A DNA stretch of 6,026 nt, taken from NCBI GenBank assembly GCA_030666075.1, contig DAOUYN010000066.1, positions 1 to 6,026 of the forward strand, in the 5' to 3' direction. This document shows, one piece after another, positions 1-6,026 of this stretch (position 1 is its first letter; each line of letters opens with the position of its first letter). The position numbers and the translations under genes were made by a program. Origin of the DNA: Actinomycetes bacterium (GTDB lineage: Bacteria; Actinomycetota; Aquicultoria; CAJVYJ01; JAUVQD01). The notes beneath the pieces are model-generated. The model saw only the letters and a list, made by a program, of their open reading frames with translations, made no database searches and was not told where the DNA came from.

Positions 1-1
1 T

Positions 2-928
2 CCCACTCACATCGGCGGCCAGGCCGTCCTCGAAGGTGTTATGCTCCGAGGTAAGAAGCATTGGACGGTCTCTGTGCGGCGCCCGGACGGCGAGATAACA
101 TCTCAGACGAAAGAGCTGTCTACTTGGTCGAGCCGTTGGCCGTGGTTGAAGTGGCCGATAATCCGCGGCGCGGTCGGACTGGGCGAAGCGGTCGGACTGG
201 GCGTCAAGGCGCTCAACTTCTCAGCCCAGGAATCGACTGAAGAAGACCTTGAGATAGGCGCCCGCGAGATGGCATTTACGATGGTCCTCGGGTTTGCTTT
301 GGCTCTCGGCCTCTTTTTTGCTCTTCCGGTTTGGCTGTCCGGTTTCGCGGGCCAGGCCGTAGATTCGGCGGTTGCCAAGGACGCCTGGCTCAATAACTTT
401 ATCCATAATATCGTCGAGGGCGGCATCAGGATCGCGATATTCTTTGGTTATCTTCTTCTGGTGTCCAGCCTGAAGGATATTCGTCGCGTCTTTGAATATC
501 ACGGCGCCGAACACAAGACTATCCACGCATTCGAGCACCGCGTTGAGATGGAACCCGAGAAGATCGATGAGTTCAGCACGATGCACGTGCGGTGCGGCAC
601 CAGTTTTCTGCTGGTGGTCATGGTTATTTCCATATTTATCTTTGCTCTATTGGGCCGGCCCGAATCGATTTTGGCCCGCATCGGCTTGCGGTTTCTGGTC
701 TTGCCGTTGGTGGCCGGCTTGTCCTACGAAGTCATCAAATTTGCCGGTCGACACGAGGACTCATTATTTATTAGGATAGTAATGGCGCCGGGACTGGCTC
801 TTCAGAAGCTGACGACGCGGCCGCCTTCGATCGATCAGATAGAGGTGGCGCTCGCTTCTCTCAACAGCCTCCTCGCCGTCGAGGGCGACGGCCAAAGCGA
901 ACCAAAAGCCGTCCCCAGCGGCTCGTAG
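2..928 (+). CDS. DUF1385 (YqhQ-like) integral membrane protein, 5' end outside window
   Basis: Polytopic membrane protein of the DUF1385/YqhQ family; the biochemical role is not established to my knowledge. The frame is open from base 2 and reads PTHIGGQAVLEGVMLRGKK, which contains the family's N-terminal signature (GGQAV.EGVM.RG). The ATG at 41 is therefore an internal methionine, and the true start lies just left of the window. With the first visible codon as residue 1, hydrophobic segments lie at about 92-113, 141-157, 201-218 and 229-245. The conserved EYHGAEHKTIHA lies at about 165-176 and RCGTSF at about 197-202. Near the C-terminus the family-like stretch PGLALQKLTTRPP is followed by QIEVAL, and then a short polar tail ends at TAG. 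The His/Glu/Cys-rich motifs between membrane segments could bind a metal, but that is inference. The family commonly sits just upstream of prfA, as here. About 308 residues are visible, so only a handful are probably missing. Confidence 0.93.
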   Translation, partial: PTHIGGQAVLEGVMLRGKKHWTVSVRRPDGEITSQTKELSTWSSRWPWLKWPIIRGAVGLGEAVGLGVKALNFSAQESTEEDLEIGAREMAFTMVLGFALALGLFFALPVWLSGFAGQAVDSAVAKDAWLNNFIHNIVEGGIRIAIFFGYLLLVSSLKDIRRVFEYHGAEHKTIHAFEHRVEMEPEKIDEFSTMHVRCGTSFLLVVMVISIFIFALLGRPESILARIGLRFLVLPLVAGLSYEVIKFAGRHEDSLFIRIVMAPGLALQKLTTRPPSIDQIEVALASLNSLLAVEGDGQSEPKAVPSGS

Positions 929-983
929 CTATCGCCGACCGCGCATGAACCGGTCTCGGGTGGTTCGGACCCAGGAATAAGTG
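929..983 (+). other. Short intergenic gap before prfA
   Basis: This is the longest non-coding stretch in the window. It contains a weak 5-bp inverted repeat (GAACC at 945-950 region, GGTTC at about 961-965) with no T-run after it, so it is not a convincing intrinsic terminator. I see no clear -35/-10 pair. The end of the gap carries the prfA Shine-Dalgarno sequence. Confidence 0.5.
973..976 (+). promoter_or_regulatory. Shine-Dalgarno site of prfA
   Basis: AGGA lies 4 bases before the GTG at 981, 7 bases before the ATG at 984 and 13 bases before the ATG at 990. The spacing favours 984 among three in-frame starts lying within ten bases. Confidence 0.55.
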
Positions 984-2060
984 ATGACGATGAAAAGCAA
1001 GCTCAAACAGATAATCAAGAATTATGACGAGTTGACGGGCCAGCTCTCCGACCCAGCCGTTATCAATGATCAGAACCGGTACCGAGACTTGGCGAAGAAG
1101 CATTCCGATCTCGGACCCCTGGTCGGCAAGATCAATGAGTATCTCGAAGCGGACACGGCCATCGCCGATGCCCGGGAGATGCTCAAGGCCGAGGACGATG
1201 GCGATATGCAGCGTTGGCTTCACGACGAGATCTCGACTTGGACGGCGCGCGAGGCTGAGGTCGAGGAGGAATTGCGCGTCTTGATGTTGCCTACGGACCC
1301 AAATGACGAGAAGAACGTTATCGTTGAGATCCGCGGCGGTGCCGGCGGCCAAGAGGCATCCCTCTTTGCCGGGACCCTCTATCGGCTCTATACGCGCTTT
1401 GCTGAGCGGCGGGGCTGGAAAACCCAAGTCTTGAGCAGCAACTCCTCCGAGGTCGGCGGCTTCAAGGAGATCATCTTTGAGATACACGGACGCGGCGCTT
1501 ACAGCGTTTTAAAGTTCGAGTCGGGAGTCCACCGCGTCCAGCGTGTGCCGGTGACCGAATCGGGCGGACGCATCCATACATCGACAGCGACCGTCGCCGT
1601 CCTGCCCGAAGCCGAGGATATCCCTGAAATAGCTATTCAGGCGCAAGATATCCGGATAGATATCTTCCGCTCCAGCGGTCCCGGCGGGCAGTCGGTAAAC
1701 ACCACTGATTCCGCCGTGCGCATCACCCACTTGCCGAGCGGGATCATCGCCTCCTGCCAGAATGAGAAATCTCAGCTTCAGAACAAAGAGCAGGCCTTGC
1801 GGATCTTGCGGGCCCGACTTTACGAGCAGCTCGTCAGCGAGCAGCACGAGGAGCAGGCTTCGGCGAGGCGACTCCAAGTCGGCACGGGCGATCGTAGTGA
1901 GCGCATCCGTACCTATAATTTTCCGCAGGGCAGGGTTACGGACCACCGGATCGGTCTGACGGTCCACAACTTGGACGGAATACTCGACGGCGAACTGACT
2001 CAATTGCTGGACGGCCTAGTTGCCGCCGACAGGGCGGACAAACTAGAACAGGTAAACTGA
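984..2060 (+). CDS. prfA: Peptide chain release factor 1 (RF1)
   Basis: Cytoplasmic class I release factor that reads UAA and UAG in the ribosomal A site and triggers hydrolysis of peptidyl-tRNA. The 358-residue length from ATG 984 matches the usual 355-360. The codon-recognition tripeptide is PVT at 189-191, inside [20 protein letters not shown]; the PxT form marks RF1 rather than RF2, which has SPF. The catalytic [17 protein letters not shown] has its GGQ at 234-236. The conserved [23 protein letters not shown] follows near 300-322. The N-terminal coiled domain spans about residues 1-100. An odd feature is a second GGQ at 121-123 ([14 protein letters not shown]), where relatives usually carry Asp or Glu. 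GTG 981 and ATG 990 are alternative starts; ATG 990 aligns well with the Bacillus N-terminus. The stop codon overlaps the prmC start (TGATG), and PrmC modifies this protein. Confidence 0.98.
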   Translation: MTMKSKLKQIIKNYDELTGQLSDPAVINDQNRYRDLAKKHSDLGPLVGKINEYLEADTAIADAREMLKAEDDGDMQRWLHDEISTWTAREAEVEEELRVLMLPTDPNDEKNVIVEIRGGAGGQEASLFAGTLYRLYTRFAERRGWKTQVLSSNSSEVGGFKEIIFEIHGRGAYSVLKFESGVHRVQRVPVTESGGRIHTSTATVAVLPEAEDIPEIAIQAQDIRIDIFRSSGPGGQSVNTTDSAVRITHLPSGIIASCQNEKSQLQNKEQALRILRARLYEQLVSEQHEEQASARRLQVGTGDRSERIRTYNFPQGRVTDHRIGLTVHNLDGILDGELTQLLDGLVAADRADKLEQVN

Positions 2061-2929
2061 TGTCTGAACGCTGGACGGTCGGAACCGTTCTGGCCGCCGC
2101 GAACGAATACTTGTCCGGCCGGGACCTTCCCGGTGCCCGCCTGGAAGCCGAACTCTTATTGGCCCATTCTCTTGAGCTCTCCCGGTTCGATCTTTATACA
2201 CAATTCGACCGCCCGCTGAGCGAAGCGGAAAGGACTGTCTACCGGGGCCTGTTGAAAGAGCGCTCCACCGGTCGTCCCTTACAACACTTGACGGGCACAC
2301 AGGCGTTTCGCCGCCTTGATTTACGCATGGCCGACGGTGTTTTCATCCCGCGCCCCGAGACCGAGCTGCTGGTGGAAGCGGTACTGGACCGCCTTGGCAG
2401 CCAGGGGGGCTCGGCGGAAGTACTGGAGATCGGGACCGGTTCGGGGGCGATCTGCGTTTCGCTGGCGGTCGAGGCCCCCGGGACGGTCGTCTGGTCTGCC
2501 GATATATCAAAAAGCGCTCTGACCCTGGCAGCCCTAAATGCCCGCGCCCACGGGGTCGAGGATCGCCTCAATCTAGTTCATGGCGATCTTTTTTCCGCCG
2601 TTCCGGCCGGCAAGGTTTTTGATGTCATTGTTTCAAATCCACCCTACGTGCCCGCTGGTGAGATCGATGCGCTCGCCCGCGAGGTCCGTGATCATGAGCC
2701 GCGCGCGGCTTTGGATGGCGGCCCGGCCGGCCTCGATTTTTATCTGCGAATCATCTCCGAGAGCCGGCAGTGGCTTAAGGCCGGCGGCCTCGTGGCTTTT
2801 GAGGTCGGCGTGGGACAGGCATCAGAGGTGGCCGCCGAGCTCTCTAGGGCCGGGTTTGAAAGTGTCGATGTCACCCGCGATTACGCCCGGATCGAGCGCA
2901 TAGTGACCGCGGTCTACCGGTCGGCCTGA
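2060..2929 (+). CDS. prmC: Release factor glutamine N5-methyltransferase PrmC (HemK)
   Basis: Cytoplasmic SAM-dependent enzyme that methylates the side-chain amide of the GGQ glutamine in RF1 and RF2, raising termination efficiency. The 289 residues match the family's usual 275-290. The N-terminal helical RF-binding domain covers about 1-80, ending with the conserved QHLTG. A linker carries FIPRPETE at 95-102. The Rossmann-like SAM site reads VLEIGTGSGA at 121-130, and Asp148 in SADIS probably holds the ribose. The signature NPPY at 193-196, within VIVSNPPYVP, positions the target glutamine amide. Further conserved parts are EPRAALDGG.AGLDFY from about 213 and the VAFEVGVGQ strand near 245-253. 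The ATG overlaps the prfA stop by one base and has a weak AGG seven bases upstream, suggesting translational coupling to its own substrate gene. The older heme-related name HemK is historical. Confidence 0.97.
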   Translation: MSERWTVGTVLAAANEYLSGRDLPGARLEAELLLAHSLELSRFDLYTQFDRPLSEAERTVYRGLLKERSTGRPLQHLTGTQAFRRLDLRMADGVFIPRPETELLVEAVLDRLGSQGGSAEVLEIGTGSGAICVSLAVEAPGTVVWSADISKSALTLAALNARAHGVEDRLNLVHGDLFSAVPAGKVFDVIVSNPPYVPAGEIDALAREVRDHEPRAALDGGPAGLDFYLRIISESRQWLKAGGLVAFEVGVGQASEVAAELSRAGFESVDVTRDYARIERIVTAVYRSA

Positions 2930-2930
2930 C

Positions 2931-3572
2931 GTGCGCGAGCTGAAGATCGATTCGAGGCATCCGGACGCAACGGCCCTAGCTGAGGCGGCCGAGATACTCA
3001 AGGCAGGCGGTCTGGTGGTCGTGCCGACCGACACGGTTTATGGTCTGGCCGGCCGGCTCTTCGATGCCGATGCGCTGGCGCGGATATTCGCGGCCAAAGG
3101 GCGCCCCGAGACCAAAGGGCTGATCGCCATGATCGCCGACTCCGGCGACTTGGACTCTGTTAGCGTGCAGCCATCGGGCGTCGCCCGGGATCTGGTATCG
3201 CGTTTTTGGCCCGGGCCTTTGACCATCGTGACAAAAGCCCGCCCGGATATTCCCTCAAGTGCGGTCGTTAAAGGTAAAATAGGAGTCCGTTTGCCGGACT
3301 ACGAACCGCTCCGCTCGCTCATCAGGGCGGTCGGGGAGCCCCTGGCGGTGACGAGTGCGAACTTATCCGGGCGCCCGAGCCCGGTCGATATCTCAAAGAG
3401 CCGGGCTGATCTCGCGCCCTTGGTCGACCTCATTTTGAACGCCGGGCCCTGCGCCCTGGGAGTCGAATCGACAGTGGTCGACGCTGACGTTGACCCGCCG
3501 GCCATATTGCGCGAAGGGGCGCTTGGCGCTGAGGTCTTAATAGATGGAGGAACCGCAGATGACGATGGATAA
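2931..3572 (+). CDS. tsaC: L-threonylcarbamoyladenylate synthase (TsaC/Sua5/YrdC family, short form)
   Basis: Makes threonylcarbamoyl-AMP from threonine, bicarbonate and ATP. TsaB/D/E then transfer the threonylcarbamoyl group to A37 of tRNAs reading ANN codons (t6A). Visible YrdC-domain motifs are PTDTVYGL at 32-39, KGRPETKGL at 56-64, FWPGPLT at 92-98, GVRLP at 118-122, TSANLSG at 141-147, ESTVVD at 179-184 and REGA at 194-197. At 213 residues it has only the YrdC domain and lacks the extra C-terminal Sua5 domain found in proteins of about 340 residues, such as Bacillus YwlC. It begins with GTG one base after the prmC stop, without an obvious Shine-Dalgarno sequence, so it probably depends on translational coupling. 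Its last codons contain the rpiB ribosome binding site and overlap the rpiB start. The acidic tail GGTADDDG is probably shaped by that overlap. Confidence 0.95.
   Translation: MRELKIDSRHPDATALAEAAEILKAGGLVVVPTDTVYGLAGRLFDADALARIFAAKGRPETKGLIAMIADSGDLDSVSVQPSGVARDLVSRFWPGPLTIVTKARPDIPSSAVVKGKIGVRLPDYEPLRSLIRAVGEPLAVTSANLSGRPSPVDISKSRADLAPLVDLILNAGPCALGVESTVVDADVDPPAILREGALGAEVLIDGGTADDDG
3546..3551 (+). promoter_or_regulatory. Shine-Dalgarno site that decides the rpiB start
   Basis: GGAGGA lies inside the 3' end of tsaC, 7 bases before the ATG at 3559. It directly follows and partly overlaps the upstream in-frame ATG at 3544, so that ATG cannot use it. This supports 3559 as the rpiB start. 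Confidence 0.8.
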
Positions 3573-4014
3573 GACAATAGCCGTAGGGGCCGACCATGCC
3601 GGCTTCGAACTCAAGACCCTCCTGGTGGAGCACTTGAAAGAAAACGGTTATGATGTCCAAGACGTTGGCACCCACAGTGAGGAGTCGGTCGATTACCCGG
3701 ACTACGCGGCTAAGGTCGCCAAAACCGTGGCCTCTCGGCGGGCAGGCCAGGGAATACTCGTCTGCGGCAGCGGGCTGGGCGTGGCCATAGCGGCCAACAA
3801 AATCGATGGCGTTCGCGCCGTGACCGCCAATACTGCCGAGTTGGCTAGGTTGAGCAGGTTACACAACGACGCCAATGTCTTGGCCGTCGGCGCCCGGATA
3901 ATCGAGCCCGGGACGGCCAAAGAGATAGTGGATAGTTGGCTGCAAACGGAATATGAAGGCGGCCGGCACCAGCGCCGAGTCGACAAGATCACCCGATTAG
4001 AGAATGGAAAGTGA
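3559..4014 (+). CDS. rpiB: Ribose-5-phosphate isomerase B
   Basis: Interconverts ribose 5-phosphate and ribulose 5-phosphate in the cytoplasm, supplying ribose for nucleotides through the non-oxidative pentose phosphate pathway. From ATG 3559 the protein has 151 residues, close to the family's roughly 145-150. Visible motifs are [10 protein letters not shown] at 10-19 (phosphate and sugar binding), DYPDYA at 45-50, [13 protein letters not shown] at 69-81 and RLHNDANVL at 100-108, then EGGRHQRRV near the C-terminus. Cys69 matches the catalytic base of the E. coli-type enzyme (mycobacterial forms lack this cysteine), and His102 matches the ring-opening histidine. Related sugar isomerases (LacA/LacB) share the fold; the housekeeping context favours RpiB. 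The gene overlaps tsaC by 14 bases and glyA by about 11. ATG 3565 is a further possible start, but its spacing is poorer. Confidence 0.95.
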   Translation: MTMDKTIAVGADHAGFELKTLLVEHLKENGYDVQDVGTHSEESVDYPDYAAKVAKTVASRRAGQGILVCGSGLGVAIAANKIDGVRAVTANTAELARLSRLHNDANVLAVGARIIEPGTAKEIVDSWLQTEYEGGRHQRRVDKITRLENGK

Positions 4015-5272
4015 GAGTACGTTGGAGCTGAATAAGTGGGACCCCGAGGTAGCCGCCGCCATCCAGGGCGAGTTGGAACGCGAACAGAACACGCTGGAAA
4101 TGATCGCCGCTGAGAATTTCACCAGTGAGGCGGTCTTGATGGCCCAGGGCAGTGTTTTGACGAACAAGTACGCCGAAGGCTACCCCAACAAGCGTTACTA
4201 CGGCGGTTGCGAATATGCCGACATCGTCGAGGACCTCGCCCGGAACCGCGCCAAAGCTCTCTTCGGCGCCGAACACGTCAACGTTCAGCCCCATTCCGGC
4301 GCTCAAGCCAATATGACCGTTTATTTTGCCGCCCTCGAGCCGGGCGATACCATTATGGGACTCGATCTCGCCCACGGCGGCCACCTGACTCACGGCAGCA
4401 AGGTCAATTTCTCCGGCCTTATCTATAAATCAGTTCCGTACGGGGTCGATCCAAAGACCGAGACTATCGATTTCGATGCTCTGCGACGCCAGGCCAAGGA
4501 GGTCCGGCCGAAGATGCTCGTCGCCGGGGCCAGTGCTTATCCCCGACAGTTAGACTATAAGCGGTTTCGGGAGATAGCCGATGAGGTCGGCGCTATGTTG
4601 ATGGTCGATATGGCCCATATCGCCGGATTGGTGGCCACCGGGAACCACCCCAGCCCGGTTCCGGAGGCCGAGTTCGTCACGACTACCACTCATAAAACGC
4701 TCCGGGGTCCCCGGGGGGGCATGGTCCTTTGCCGCGAGGAGTTCGCCAAGTCGATCGATCATACGGTCTTTCCGGGGATGCAGGGCGGTCCGCTCATGCA
4801 CGTCATCGCGGCCAAGGCAGTGGCGCTTAAAGAGGCGGTCGCCCCGGAATTCAAGTCTTATCAGGACCAGGTCGTCAGGAATGCCAAAGCTTTGGCCGAT
4901 GCCCTCATGGAGGCCGGGTTCCGACTTGTTTCCGGCGGGACCGATACCCACCTGATGCTGGTCGATCTGACCGGCCAGGGGCTGACAGGCAAAGAGGCCG
5001 AAGAGGCCCTGGATCGGTGCGGTATCACAGTCAATAAGAATGCCATCCCGTTCGATAAGCAGTCCCCCTTTATCACCAGCGGCGTCCGGATCGGGACGCC
5101 GGCGCTGACGACCCGGGGGATGAAGGAAGATGAGATGCGCCTGATCGCCGGGCTCATCAAAACGGTGCTGACCAATAAGGATAACGGGCCGGCTTGTGAC
5201 ACGGTCCGGGCGCGAACGCTCGATCTATGCCAGTCGTTTCCGCTCTATCCTGGCCGTCACGAGGACAGTTAA
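4004..5272 (+). CDS. glyA: Serine hydroxymethyltransferase
   Basis: PLP enzyme that converts serine and tetrahydrofolate into glycine and 5,10-methylene-tetrahydrofolate, the main one-carbon source for thymidylate, purines and methionine. The protein is 422 residues against a usual 410-420. Lys231 in [14 protein letters not shown] forms the PLP Schiff base. Asp202 and His205 in [10 protein letters not shown] contact the cofactor, and His127 in HGGHLTHG stacks on it. Glu58 in [14 protein letters not shown] is the catalytic glutamate. Arg362 in SGVRIGTPA binds the substrate carboxylate. All key residues are present. The start is less certain: ATG 4004 overlaps rpiB by 11 bases and has no good Shine-Dalgarno sequence, while an in-frame TTG at 4022 would avoid the overlap and give 416 residues, nearer the Bacillus length. 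The C-terminus runs slightly past the usual FPLY ending with GRHEDS. A seven-G run at 4713-4719 lies just after the PLP-lysine codon, but the frame is intact. Confidence 0.98.
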   Translation: MESESTLELNKWDPEVAAAIQGELEREQNTLEMIAAENFTSEAVLMAQGSVLTNKYAEGYPNKRYYGGCEYADIVEDLARNRAKALFGAEHVNVQPHSGAQANMTVYFAALEPGDTIMGLDLAHGGHLTHGSKVNFSGLIYKSVPYGVDPKTETIDFDALRRQAKEVRPKMLVAGASAYPRQLDYKRFREIADEVGAMLMVDMAHIAGLVATGNHPSPVPEAEFVTTTTHKTLRGPRGGMVLCREEFAKSIDHTVFPGMQGGPLMHVIAAKAVALKEAVAPEFKSYQDQVVRNAKALADALMEAGFRLVSGGTDTHLMLVDLTGQGLTGKEAEEALDRCGITVNKNAIPFDKQSPFITSGVRIGTPALTTRGMKEDEMRLIAGLIKTVLTNKDNGPACDTVRARTLDLCQSFPLYPGRHEDS

Positions 5273-5286
5273 GAAAAACTGACCCT

Positions 5287-5294
5287 AGGGAGGT
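5287..5294 (+). promoter_or_regulatory. Strong but tightly spaced Shine-Dalgarno site of the dCMP deaminase gene
   Basis: AGGGAGGT is a near-complete anti-16S complement, but only two to three bases separate it from ATG 5297, shorter than the usual five to nine. No alternative ATG, GTG or TTG start lies close downstream in frame, so the start stands. Confidence 0.65.
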
Positions 5295-5296
5295 CT

Positions 5297-5779
5297 ATGG
5301 ACGACGCCGGCATTTCCATCGCGCGTCCCTCTTGGGACGAATATTTTGGCTCTATCGTGAACCAAGTCGCCACGCGCTCCACTTGCCTGCGGCGCCGGGT
5401 CGGCGCGGTCATCGTCAAGGAAAAACGGATATTATCCACTGGGTACAACGGTGCTCCGAGCGGGATCCGTCACTGCGTTGACGTCGGCTGCCTGCGAGAG
5501 GAGAGTGGGGTCGCCAGCGGCGAGCGGCATGAACTTTGCCGCGGCCTCCACGCCGAGCAGAACAGTATTATTCAGGCGGCGCTGCATGGAGTCTCCATTC
5601 AGGGAGCGACAATATATACGACACACCAACCCTGCATCCTATGCGCCAAGATGATCGTGAACAGCGGGATCGAGCGGGTCTGTTATCTCAATCCTTACCC
5701 GGATGAGCTGGCCTTGTCGATCTTGACGGAGGCCAAAGTGGAGCAAGTCCATCTCAGCGAGTTGGGTAATGATGAGTGA
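5297..5779 (+). CDS. Deoxycytidylate (dCMP) deaminase, ComEB type
   Basis: Zinc-dependent cytoplasmic deaminase converting dCMP to dUMP, the substrate for thymidylate synthase. The 160 residues open with RPSWDEYF (10-17), typical of bacterial ComEB-like dCMP deaminases. [15 protein letters not shown] (26-40) and [10 protein letters not shown] (47-56) follow. The zinc site is HAE at 85-87 (His85 ligand, Glu87 proton shuttle) with PCILC at 112-116 (Cys113 and Cys116). Further Cys and His residues at 60, 65, 78 and 81 between the strands may bind the second, structural zinc seen in some family members; this is inference. The GYNG..SG loop and its surroundings suggest dCMP rather than tRNA-adenosine or riboflavin-pathway deamination. 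In Bacillus the orthologue is comEB within a competence operon, but here it sits among housekeeping genes and no competence role is implied. It lies 24 bases after glyA. Confidence 0.93.
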   Translation: MDDAGISIARPSWDEYFGSIVNQVATRSTCLRRRVGAVIVKEKRILSTGYNGAPSGIRHCVDVGCLREESGVASGERHELCRGLHAEQNSIIQAALHGVSIQGATIYTTHQPCILCAKMIVNSGIERVCYLNPYPDELALSILTEAKVEQVHLSELGNDE

Positions 5780-5802
5780 GAGCGACCGTCATCGATTGAA
5801 CC

Positions 5803-5808
5803 GGGAGG
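5803..5808 (+). promoter_or_regulatory. Shine-Dalgarno site of the glycosyltransferase gene
   Basis: GGGAGG lies 7 bases before ATG 5816, an ideal spacing. It supports this start over GTG 5819 and shows that the gene has its own initiation signal inside the 36-base gap. Confidence 0.8.
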
Positions 5809-5815
5809 CAACCCG

Positions 5816-6026
5816 ATGGTGAGGTTCGGATTCATCTTTTTTGTTGCCCTGGCAGTATCTTCCATCGGGACCAGACTCGTCAGTCCGCTGGCTCACCGCT
5901 GGGGAGCCGTCGATCATCCGAACGAGCGCAAGATACATGCCGAGCCCGTTCCGCGCCTCGGCGGGGTGGCTATCTGGCTGGGATTTCTAGCCGCGCTCTC
6001 ATCCTTCATCCTCTTTCAGCGCTTCT
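5816..6026 (+). CDS. Undecaprenyl-phosphate sugar-1-phosphate transferase (WecA/TagO/MraY family), 3' end outside window
   Basis: Start of a polytopic membrane enzyme that transfers a sugar-1-phosphate (probably GlcNAc-1-P) from a UDP-sugar onto undecaprenyl phosphate, the first step of teichoic acid, O-antigen or related envelope glycans. Only 70 residues are visible. The first hydrophobic segment covers about residues 4-18. The cytoplasmic signature DHPNERKIHAEPVPRLGG lies at 33-50, followed by the second segment GVAIWLGFLAALSSFILF. The D.P..RK.H..P.PRLGG pattern is typical of WecA/TagO and less so of MraY. The catalytic Asp-rich loops lie beyond the window. ATG 5816 is chosen for its well-spaced GGGAGG. 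In related genomes this gene often leads into the ATP synthase operon, which I would expect to the right. The donor sugar and the exact subfamily cannot be settled from this fragment. Confidence 0.9.
   Translation, partial: MVRFGFIFFVALAVSSIGTRLVSPLAHRWGAVDHPNERKIHAEPVPRLGGVAIWLGFLAALSSFILFQRF

Noticed and set aside
170..203. A 16-base direct repeat (GCGGTCGGACTGGGCG at 170-185 and 188-203) in the DUF1385 gene, looking like an 18-base tandem duplication
   Set aside because: The encoded RGAVGLGEAVGLGVKAL keeps the family's normal spacing (RG...L.E....G.KAL), so nothing appears inserted. Similar small residues and codon bias probably explain the repeat.
945..966. Inverted repeat GAACC...GGTTC between DUF1385 and prfA as a possible terminator
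   Set aside because: The stem is only about five pairs with a roughly ten-base loop, and no T-run follows.
861..1487. A 208-codon open frame on the minus strand across the end of DUF1385 and the start of prfA
   Set aside because: It lies antisense to two clearly conserved genes, its translation resembles no family I recognise, and long antisense frames are expected at this GC content.
1509..2003. A 164-codon minus-strand open frame inside prfA
   Set aside because: It is entirely antisense to the conserved RF1 catalytic domain, with no recognisable motif. Treated as a shadow frame.
5227..5481. An 84-codon plus-strand frame across the glyA/dCMP deaminase junction
   Set aside because: It overlaps the ends of two conserved genes in another frame, and its Arg/His-rich translation is typical of a shadow.
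5772..5822. A 16-codon mini-frame (ATG 5772 to TGA 5820) spanning the gap and overlapping the glycosyltransferase start, a possible leader peptide
   Set aside because: It has no good ribosome binding site and no attenuator-like structure or codon bias. The glycosyltransferase has its own well-spaced GGGAGG. Probably chance.
1..6026. A search for an undescribed system such as a defence island, mobile element, CRISPR array or small RNA
   Set aside because: Nearly every base lies in recognisable core genes on one strand, the longest gap is about 55 bases, and no repeats, transposase fragments or tRNA-like sequences were seen.

Overview
This window is a compact, all-plus-strand block of core housekeeping genes from a bacterium with moderately high GC (close to 60% by eye). 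The order is DUF1385/YqhQ-like membrane protein, prfA, prmC, tsaC, rpiB, glyA, dCMP deaminase, then the start of a wecA/tagO-type glycosyltransferase. This matches the conserved prfA neighbourhood of Gram-positive lineages (Clostridia and other Firmicutes, and deep-branching Actinobacteria). The RF1 protein reads as Bacillus-like, while the GC and gene content would also suit an early actinobacterial lineage. I cannot place it more precisely without a tree. GGAGG-type ribosome binding sites precede several genes.

Positions 1-928 hold the DUF1385 gene, which enters from the left edge: its reading frame is open to the first bases and includes the family's N-terminal signature, so the ATG at 41 is internal. 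After a 55-base gap come prfA (984-2060), prmC (2060-2929), tsaC (2931-3572), rpiB (3559-4014) and glyA (4004-5272), joined by overlaps or gaps of one base. The dCMP deaminase gene (5297-5779) and the glycosyltransferase (5816 to the edge) follow after gaps of 24 and 36 bases, each with its own Shine-Dalgarno sequence. I see no convincing terminator or promoter between any of the genes, so a single operon is likely.

The genes fall into functional sets. RF1 and its modifying enzyme PrmC form a substrate-enzyme pair, and TsaC starts the t6A37 modification of tRNAs that read ANN codons; all three serve translation. RpiB (ribose 5-phosphate), GlyA (glycine and methylene-tetrahydrofolate) and dCMP deaminase (dUMP) feed nucleotide synthesis, and the last two supply both substrates of thymidylate synthase. 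The glycosyltransferase starts undecaprenyl-linked cell-envelope glycan synthesis.

I found no mobile element, CRISPR array, RNA gene or unknown multi-gene system. The region looks ordinary. The points worth a second look are small: a second GGQ tripeptide in RF1, the nested rpiB start, gene-order differences from Bacillus, and the still poorly understood DUF1385 protein.
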